Positions 56,195 to 64,000 of a stretch of 64,000 bases of DNA are shown here, in pieces (the first letter of the stretch is position 1; each line of letters starts with the position of its first letter). The stretch is taken from NCBI GenBank assembly GCA_047967505.1, contig CM106540.1; one strand, 5' to 3'. The translations under genes and the position numbers were made by a program. The DNA is from Dipteris shenzhenensis (taxonomy: Eukaryota; Polypodiophyta; Polypodiopsida; Gleicheniales). Below the pieces are notes generated by a model that ran no database searches, had not been told where the DNA came from, and saw nothing but the letters and a program-made list of their open reading frames with translations.

Positions 56195-57418
56195 ATGGCT
56201 GAATACTCCTATGAAAAAACTTTTCAAAAGGATCAATCGGCTCAATGCAAAAAGCAAAAGCAGGCTGAGGGTCAGCATGACCCCGTGCATGATTATGTTG
56301 AAGCACAATTGGTTTATGATATCATGCACGAAGGATTTGCACAAAACAGGGAAAGAGTGGAAAGACTTTGTTCCATCGGTTGGTCTCATGGTCTCATGGT
56401 TGAAGTGGATGAAATTGTGGATCCCGTTAGAGAATATGCAAAAAATGCAGTCATTTTATTTTTCCCAAGTCGGATGCCACCTGCTGGAGAGGTAGGCAAC
56501 TGGTTGACCCGAACACTAGCTGGCTCGTTTTTTCGCAAGGTACACTATGCAGCCAGAGGCTTTTTTAAGATCATTATGGTAGATGAGATTCACAGGCAAA
56601 TGCTTTTGGAACATTCACCACTCTTTTTTGGGCAGCAAATGGTGCACGTTTTGCCATGGTCCCCCACAAGGGATTATCAAGCTCTGATTCGACATCGATG
56701 TCCGGTATGGGTTGAAGTTGTAGACTTCCCACAATGCATGGCTTCACTCTTGCCTAAAATTGCAGCAACTTTAGGCAAAGTGGTTTGCCGGCCTAACGGC
56801 AACTCTAATCGATTTTGCATTCTCTGGGATACTGATAATCCCACACCGAAGTCTTATTTAGTCACGGTGAACAATGTTGACATGGGAAGTGCCTTTTATA
56901 AATTTGAAGGGGCTTGTTTTGAATGCAAAAAATTTGGGCACATGGCTTCGCAGTGTCCAATGAGTCAGCATAAAATACCTCCTTCTACTTTGCCTGCTCA
57001 GATGCCCAATAAGGATGCTCCTGCCTCTATTGGGAATAAAAATAAAGGTAATAGACAGTTTTTTGTGAATCGGGATAAAGGCAAAGCCCCACTTGTTTCA
57101 AATGGGCGTGCTTCTTCGCCTTCGCTTCCTGCTATTCAACTCTCAACAAAAGGACCAAAAACTCCAATTGATGGATGGCAAAGTCCAAGAAAAGTTATTT
57201 CTATTCGACAACCTCCACCCCCTCACACTTGGAATGGTGCATCTTCTAGTGGAAATTCTCCAGAGGTCAACTCAGGAATTGGAATCTAATGGACTGCAGT
57301 GACAGCTAGCACAACCCTCTTCCCTGAAAAAGAGGTTGCTGCATTGCTGTCCAATCCTCAGACAGATATTTCTTCTCAGGGAAGAGGCCCTGACCCTGAG
57401 GTAGAAATGCAAGGTTGA
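56195..57418 (+). pseudogene. L1 copy A4 ORF1
   Basis: Starts 'MAEYSYEKTFQKDQ'. It contains 'VEVDEIVDPVREYAKNAVIL', 'GNWLTRTLAGSFFRKVHYAA', the DUF4283-like 'RHRCPVWVEVVDFPQCMASL', the knuckle 'CFECKKFGHMASQC' near 56920-56960, and a basic Pro/Ser-rich tail. A TAA at 57287-57289 interrupts 'GIGI-W'; the same frame then runs to the natural stop at 57416-57418 ('VEMQG'). A few residues before the knuckle are deleted relative to A3. Confidence 0.85.
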
Positions 57419-57474
57419 CATCCTGAAGGTTGTTGCTGTACATAGCTGTTTTTTTCCTATAAATATATGTAAAT

Positions 57475-60400
57475 ATGCTTGCTCATATCAAATGTCTTAC
57501 CTTAAATGTTCAGGGGATGTGCGACAGTAGGAAACGAAAATCTGTGTGGCTGTATATCAATCGATTTCAGCCTGATATAGTGGCATTACAAGAACACAAT
57601 CAGCATGTCTATGCAGGAAAGACAGGTCATTACTGCGGCTATGATATCTTTTATGCTGGGGAGCACTCTTTCTCAGGTGTAGTCATTCTGATAAAGCATG
57701 AGCTTTAGCCAGTTATTGCTTTAAATGACAATCAAGGTAGATGGATTATTCTTCAATGCATCATTCAAGGCGAGGTGTTTGAACTTTGAATTTGCTTCTG
57801 TATATGCACCTCAATCTTCTCGGGATAGAGGTGCCATTTGGGATGCCTTGCAACAATATCCATGGAGATATCATGCCTTTATACGTGGGGATTTTAATAA
57901 TGCTCCGCAACAGGGTGACAATACATCAAGAAATACTCATACGTTAACCTCTAAAAGGCATGCATGGTCTCAATTACTGATCCATCTTGATTTGGTTGAT
58001 CTTTGGAAGGAATTGCAGCCTTTGTCACCTGGATACACTTTTCAACATAATGCCCTTTCTTCTTACCAGGCACGTCTGGATCGCTAGTATAGTGTAGCCC
58101 CGCAACAAAATGATGATTTTACATGCAAAATATGGGTTGACTATGCCTTTGTGCATTCAGATCACCGTTATGATTGAGGCTATCTTTTCATGATATGCCA
58201 GATGATACACTGCCTCAAAGGCGACATCTGATTGTGAACAATAGCTATTTGCAGCATGTTTCTTTCAAGGCAATGGTTACTGAAGCCTATCAATCTCTGT
58301 CTTCTCGGAGCCACTTTGTTATTGATAATGCATGGGATTCTTTTGTTTCCAAAATGCAAGTTGTAATTAGAGATTATGGCAAGTCTTACATGAAGACTTT
58401 GAGGGAAACTGTTGCTCAGGCTAAATTGACTTGCCAAGACCTCACTGAACTCAGTCACCTTCGTCCTTTGTTCTTGCATGAGCAAACAATACTATGCCAA
58501 GCTAAACATTGTCTCCAAATCAATAATCATAGGAAACTTGCTAAATGGGAGACCAGAGCAAGACAAAGAGCTTTCACAGATAAAGGCTGCTCTTCCAAAC
58601 AATTTTTTAAAAGCTTGCATCAAAAGAGATTAAAAACAAACATTTGCAGAGTGCTTATGCTTGATGGTTCATGGACTACATCACGGTCACAGCTTGCCTC
58701 TGTTTGTGTACATCATTTCTCTCAACGGTTTGGTTATGCAAATCCTCCCTCACAGCAGGTTTTGTCTGCAAGAAATTTACTTTTACAACATGTTTCTCCT
58801 ATTATCTCCACTACTCAAGCTTTGGAATTGGAGGAACCTTTTACTAAAAGGGAATTGTCAGATGCAATCAAATCCTGTGGTAGATGGAAATCTCCAGGAT
58901 GGGATGGTCTTATAGTTGAGTTTTTTTTAGAATATTAGTCTCTTTTGAAGCATACTTTGCTGCATATGGTGAATTCTGCTTGGCAAAACCAGAAAATGCC
59001 AGACACATGGAAGAGAGGTCTTGTTAAACTCCTTCCAAAAAGGCTGATTGGAGACCAAAATGATTGTTGATCGGATAAAAGGCTATTTGCATGATGGGTT
59101 GCATCCTGCGCAATATGGTTTTGTTCCTCGTAGGCATATCACAGACAACATTGCTAATGCCTATGTTGAAATAGAATATGCCAAATATATGCAGCAGGAT
59201 GTTTTGTTATTGCAAGTTGATATTGCCAAAGCTTTTGATACTGTTCAGTGGGACTTTATTTCACAAACAATGCAAGCCTTGGGATTTGGCACAAAAATGC
59301 AGCAAGTTATCAATTGGCTATATCAAGATAGTAAAGCTGCCTGCATACTTTCAGGGGATATTTCTCCAACATGGACTCTTGGTTGTTCTGTTCGGCAAGG
59401 CTGTCCCCTCAGTGCTTTACTATTTGCCATAGCCACTCATCCAATGCTTCAATATATGGACCACCTTTTGGACACTGGCATGTTGCATGGATTGGAAATT
59501 CCTAGCAGCCGTAGCATGATCGCTCAGGCATATGCTGATGATTCTTTCTTTACCCCGAAAAATACTCACAGCGATCTCTCCTTGATTATGCAGGCTCTTT
59601 CCACATATGGCTTAGCTGCTGGTTTTCATGTGAATTTTCAAAAATCCAAGCTATTGCCGTTGCATGCTAAAGACTGGCATAGTCTTTTGTGGCCTGGGGA
59701 AATTATTCCACCTTCTCAGTTGATTCGACATCTTGGCTATCCTCTAGGTTAGGGGCTCACTCGTTCTCAACAAACTGATTGGGTGCTCACAAAGCTGAGG
59801 AAAAAACTTAAATATTGGAAGCTAGCAACTTGGCCATTACATGTTCGTTTGCGAATAACGCAATCCATTTTGATAGCATACATACAATTCTATCTGCCTC
59901 TCATCATGTTTACTAAGGCAGATCTAGTTTCCTTTATGTCTGCTATCATGGAGATTTTCTGGCATTCGAAAAATGGCAAGAAAAGTCTCAGATTACTCTC
60001 TATGCATCGCCTCTGTTCTCCAAAGATGCACGGGGGTTTGAACATACTCAATATTCAAATGCATATACTTGCTCACAGGGGGAAAATGATGTTGCAGTTT
60101 ATGCAAAGGGATCAGCCTTGGGCTTTCATGATCCGCTCTCTTTTGTTACATATTGATACTTCTGCTTTTGGGCATTGGCAGCCTACACAGTGGGATTTTC
60201 TATTTGGCTCTATACAAGGCAAGATAAGAGGCTGCCCTTTTGTCTCTCGTTTACTTCTTGATTGGAAGCATATTTTATCCCACTTGGAATGGAATGGCAG
60301 GGATTCTTTGTTGGGAAATTCCTTGAGGGCTCAGAATATTTATTGGTCCAAAGTATTCCACCCTCCTTTGGCCATACAAGAACCCAGGCGTTCTTATTTT

Positions 60401-61238
60401 ATATCTTTCAAAGGTATTGCTTCTGTAGCGGATGTACTTCAGGATGATGGCACTCTTTTATCTTTTTTTGCGGCTGCTAGCAAGTATGGTTTAGGAGCTC
60501 ATTATCGTCCTTTATGGCACAAAATTTCAGAAATGCTTCAACCTTTCTTGCCGGTACCTCGTTTGGAACTTCAGGATAGGCTTGAGGATTGGACTCTCCA
60601 TTCTTCCTCTTCTTCAGCCCGTCCTTTGAAGCTGTCACATATCACAGTGCCTTCTCTGTATAAAGTGTTGTTACCTCCGTCTTGGGTTTTTGATAGAGCC
60701 AATTCTGTTTGGCATATGGAATGCCCATCAAAGTGGTGGAGAAAGCGGCTGCGTCTCCTATGGCATTATAAAGTCCCTCTTCGGCAACAACTTTTCCTCT
60801 GGCGAGTTCTACTTGGCATTTTTCCATCTGGGCAATTACTCACGCATAGACATATTGCCCCGGCTGTTTGCCACAGATGTCTACACTCTACTGAATCTGT
60901 GCCTCACATTTTATGGCACTGTCCACATACTTGTGATTTCCTCGCTCTCATTCGTAAGGGGCTTCGAGCGAGATTTCCTACTGTTACTTTTGGCAGGTTC
61001 TTCTGGTTATTTGGTTTTCATCCCGTTAGACAGGGTTTTGATTTTATTTTTTGTTTGGGTGCGCTACTGGGCACTTTGGACTCTATGGATGGACAGAAAT
61101 CATAGAGTCTTTGGTGATCCTACTTTTCCATCTTTCGTTTTTTTCAAACGATCTCTACGGCAATCGTTTTATGATTGCTTTCAGACTCATTTGATTGATC
61201 ATGATGTATATATGGCTTATACTGAGATTTTCGGTTAA
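57475..61238 (+). pseudogene. L1 copy A4 ORF2
   Basis: Endonuclease: 'LNVQGMCDSRK', 'IVALQEHNQH', 'GDFNNAPQQ'. The 'HSDHAPL' box is broken by a frameshift near 58165. A 7-bp insertion near 57786 shifts the frame, and about 60 bp are lost near 59041 in the reverse transcriptase fingers. Reverse transcriptase: 'VDIAKAFDTVQWDF', 'SVRQGCPLSALLF', YADD intact at 59531-59542. zf-RVT: 'CHRCLHSTESVPHILWHC'. Stops at 57708, 58086, 58936 and 59751 replace Gln or Trp codons. A late frameshift lies near 61050. Confidence 0.9.
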
Positions 61239-61329
61239 GTAGTAGTTACTCCGCTTTTGGAGTCGCTTTTGGAGTACCTATGAATGTAATTATTTCACAG
61301 CAATAAAATATTTCTTCTCACAAAAAAAA

Positions 61330-61368
61330 GGTATGTGTATGTGTATGTGTGTGTGTGTGTGTGTGTGT
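61330..61368 (+). repeat. (TG)n linker between A4 and D2
   Basis: 'gtatgtgtatgtg' grading into pure TG joins the A-tail of copy A4 to the truncated start of D2 without other DNA. Confidence 0.95.
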
Positions 61369-62364
61369 TTGGAAAGCATCCATTGGAGCAAGGTGTTTGA
61401 ATCGCCTCTCGCTTCACAGGCACCTATTAAAGCATATAATCTCATGAAACTGGGCATAAGATTTGTCGGAGATGTTGTGGATCAACATGGTTATGTGCTT
61501 TCATTCCCACAAGCTTGCAGGACATTCCCCTTAGGTCTGCATCATCGACCCATTTGGAGAATACTTACAACCATGTTGCAGCCATTTGTTCCTATTCCTC
61601 CACTGTTTGTATAGGACAGATTGTTGGATTGGAATCTGACTTCCTCATCCCCTGCTACCTGCTCGCTTTCAATGCATAATCTGGCCTCCTCGATGGTTTA
61701 CAGATTTCTTCTTCCACTGCCATGGATTGATAAGCATGCCAACTCTCTTTGGAATTTGGATAGGCCTTTATCTTGGTGGCAATCAAGACTCAAGAAAATT
61801 TGGAAAGCCAAATTGCCATTGAAACAGAGGCTCTTCTTTTGGAGATGTATAGTGGGAGCTTTTTCCATTGGGGAGAAATTGGCAGCACGTCGCATTGCTT
61901 CCCCTTTCTGCCCCCATTGCTCTCATTACCGTGAGACAGTTCCTCACTTGTTATGGTCTTGCCCGCACTCTCGGCTATTGATCACTCATGTTTCTCACTT
62001 GCTGCGGCTTCGGTTTCCCTCTATCAGATTTGGGAAACTCTTCTGGATGTTTGGATGCTTCTCATCCCAGATGTCTCCATTCCTCCTTTTCTTTCACTGG
62101 ACTCGTTTTTGGATACTCTGGACCATTTGGACACAGAGATTGCATTCTAGGATGGGACAACAGTTTCCTCAGGCATATGCTTTCTTCAGAATGTCCCTCA
62201 AGCAATCTTTGTATGATAGTTATGCTGCGACGGACTTGGATGCTACTAGCCTTGAAGTGTTTTCTGACTGTTTTTGAGTTTTTCCATTAGGCTCCCTTTT
62301 TGAGTCTAATGTCATGTATATTGATCTTATGTTAATAATATAGTTAATGGCTTCACAAAAAAAA
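61369..62364 (+). pseudogene. L1 LINE family D copy D2
   Basis: Starts in ORF2 at 'ESIHWSKVFESPLASQAP'. It ends after 'QSLYDSYAATDLDATSLEVF' with a 3'UTR and eight A (62357-62364). Compared with D1 it has a TAG at 61612-61614 where D1 has CAG, and an extra 'attgcattct'-type insertion near 62140 that keeps the frame to the end. zf-RVT: 'CPHCSHYRETVPHLLWSCP'. It is flanked by TG tracts on both sides. Confidence 0.9.

Positions 62365-62392
<28 letters not shown>
62365..62392 (+). repeat. (TG)n linker between D2 and D3
   Basis: A pure TG tract of about 28 bp joins the D2 A-tail to the next truncated LINE. Confidence 0.95.
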
Positions 62393-62396
<4 letters not shown>

Positions 62397-64000
62397 GTTT
62401 CTCCTATTGTCTCTTTGCAAAAAGCCTCAATGCTGGAAATGTCTTTTACAGATGTGGAATTGGATGAAGCTCTTCGGCATTTGGGTAAACATAAATCCCC
62501 TGGCTGGGATGGTCTGACGGTTGAATTCTTTGAAGCCTTTTGGCCTGAATTGAAGGGTCCAATTCTACAGTTTATAAATGTAGCCTGGCAGCAGCAACAT
62601 CTTCCCTCAGCTTGGAAGCATGGTCTGGTTAAGCTTGTGCCCAAAAAACCTCTATGTGAGACTATGGATGACTGGAGGCCCATCACTTTGATGCCGGTTA
62701 TATACAAACTGATTGCCAAACTGTTGGTACATCGGATAAAGAATATCCTTCATGATGGACTTCATCCCCGGCAATATGGTTTTGTTCGAAGACGGCACAT
62801 ACATGACAATATCTCTAACACTCTCATCGCAATGGAATATGCAAAATATTCAGATCAAGATGTGTTGGTTATGCAGGTGGATGTGGCGAAGGCATTTGAT
62901 ACAATACAGTGGGATTATGTCTCTCAAATCATGTCAAAACTTGGTTTTGGGCCAAAGCTAGTTAATGTCATATATTGGCTTTACTCAGATTCCACTGCAC
63001 AATGCTTTATAGGGAATCATTTGTCTGAGTCTTGGACTCTCGAACGTTCAGTTCGACAGGGATGCCCTCTCAGTGCTTTGCTATATGCCATCGCTTCACA
63101 TCCTTTGCTTCTTTATATGGATCACATGGTTGATACTGGACAGCTACAGGGGCTTCAAATTTCTGGTTCACGACCCTTCATTGCTCAAGCCTATGCAGAT
63201 GATTCATTCTTCATGCCAAAGAATAGTCCTTTGGAGATTCGCCTTTTGATGGATACCCTTTCAGATTTTGGGTTGGCAGCTCGTCTTAAAATCAACTTTC
63301 AGAAATCAAAACTCTTGCCTCTCAAGCATTGTGATTGGCATGCTACCCTGTGGCCAGGCCAGATTATTTATCCGGAAAACATAGTAAGACATTTGGGCTA
63401 TCCCATTGGCTGGAAAATCAGCAATAAGCAACAAATGTCATGGGTGTCAAACAAAATTCAGGACAAATTAGAATATTGGAAGATCTCCACTTGGCCTTTG
63501 CATGTACGGCTTCGAATTGTCCAGTCTATTGTTCTAGCTTATGTCCAGTTCTACCTTCCTCTATTACATTGGTCATCCCGAGATCTCACCTCCTTTATGT
63601 CTCAAGCCATGGAGATTTTTTGGAAAACTAAGCTTCATAAAAAAGCTTTACGGCTGCCCAAAATGGATATGCTTTGTTCACCAAGAATGCATGGTGGTTT
63701 GAATATAATCAACATCCAATTTCATGTGTTGGCAAGAAAGATCACTATGCTCAAGACATTTTTTCAACAAGAGCAGCCTTGGTCCATTATGTTGGCAATT
63801 TTGTGTGGACAGATGACCACAAATGCTTATGGACATTGGCTAGTTGATCCATCGGAAGTAGTACTGGGCAAATTTCAAGGTAAAATACCTAGCTGTCCAT
63901 TTTCTAATTCCTTGATACAGGACTGGAAGCAAGTACTCTCGCACATCAAATGGTCTCCCCTTCCTACTTCTACAGATTCCTCACTCAAAATGGAAAGTAT
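62393..64000 (+). CDS. L1 family D copy D3: ORF2 reverse transcriptase, open to window end
   Basis: From 62397 the frame is open for 534 codons and runs off the window. It starts after (TG)n just before the RT fingers ('HKSPGWDGLTVEFFEAFWP'). It shows 'DWRPITLMPVIYKL', 'YGFVRRRHIHDN', 'VDVAKAFDTIQWDY', 'SVRQGCPLSALLYA', YADD (63192-63203), 'NFQKSKLLPLKH', '[10 protein letters not shown]' and 'WPLHVRLRIVQS'. All visible RT motifs are intact. The endonuclease is lost by 5' truncation, so it is not autonomous, but it is the least damaged polymerase in the window. It extends the D family upstream of where D1 and D2 start. Confidence 0.9.

Larger units (their letters stand above)
55600..61329 (+). 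mobile_element. L1 LINE copy A4, near full length
   Basis: A 5.7-kb plus-strand element: 5'UTR 55600-56194 with a pyrimidine-rich distal part, ORF1 56195-57418, a 56-bp gap, ORF2 57475-61238, and a 3'UTR ending 'tttcttctcac' plus eight A at 61322-61329, then (TG)n. It is the mirror-image sister of copy A3 across the palindrome at 53.67 kb. Frameshifts and stops make it inactive. Confidence 0.85.

Overview
The window reads as nuclear DNA of a land plant with a large, repeat-rich genome. The evidence is plant-type L1 LINEs (ORF1 with a DUF4283-like region and CCHC knuckle; ORF2 with endonuclease, reverse transcriptase and a zf-RVT C-terminus), a chromodomain Ty3 element, Ty1-copia elements primed by initiator tRNA-Met, hAT relics, and one spliced fragment of a plant metabolic gene. 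A non-seed plant such as a fern or lycophyte is my guess from the mix of LINE clades; it cannot be proven here. There are no bacterial-style genes, rRNA genes or CRISPR arrays, and I identified no tRNA gene. No clearly functional host gene is complete.

Layout. 0-7 kb: decayed LINE pieces, a non-L1 'type B' LINE (1978-4475), a copia LTR, an inverted copia integrase fragment, and an L1 3' end (A1) running into (TG)n. 7-12 kb: L1 type C and pyrimidine-rich low-complexity DNA. 12-19 kb: a Ty3-type LTR piece, L1 copy A2 (minus), type B relics, and a minus-strand copia LTR/leader/gag. 19-25 kb: type B LINE split by a solo copia LTR, three exons resembling CHY1 (3-hydroxyisobutyryl-CoA hydrolase), and more type B. 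25-34 kb: a type B LINE carrying a 427-bp hAT-like MITE with an 8-bp target duplication, a copia RNase H relic, and long unassigned DNA. 33-39 kb: a minus-strand chromodomain Ty3 element with scrambled gag order. 39-44 kb: type B LINE, a gag-only copia element and a Ty3-type LTR. 44-47 kb: a hAT transposase fragment interrupted by a 1.6-kb solo LTR. 47.1-64 kb: a stack of L1 LINEs (families A, D, F) separated only by (TG)n/(CA)n tracts.

Two patterns stand out. First, every recognisable A-tailed L1 3' end (13 junctions) is followed in its own orientation by (TG)n, and many 5'-truncated ends start right after (TG)n. LINE orientation follows microsatellite polarity, flipping at a palindromic microsatellite near 53.67 kb. 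This suggests L1 elements that target (TG)n and re-seed their own target. Second, dense GTAC clusters (CCGTAC/GTACGG, the SBP-box/SPL transcription-factor core) occur in L1 5'UTRs, Ty3-type LTRs and a copia leader. Unrelated retrotransposons may therefore use the same host regulators.

Most copies are dead. Lesions include CAG-to-TAG stops, a deleted YADD motif, an FFND change in the Ty3 reverse transcriptase, and internal duplications of 187, 262 and 122 bp. The most intact coding stretch is a D-type ORF2 open from 62.39 kb to the window end.
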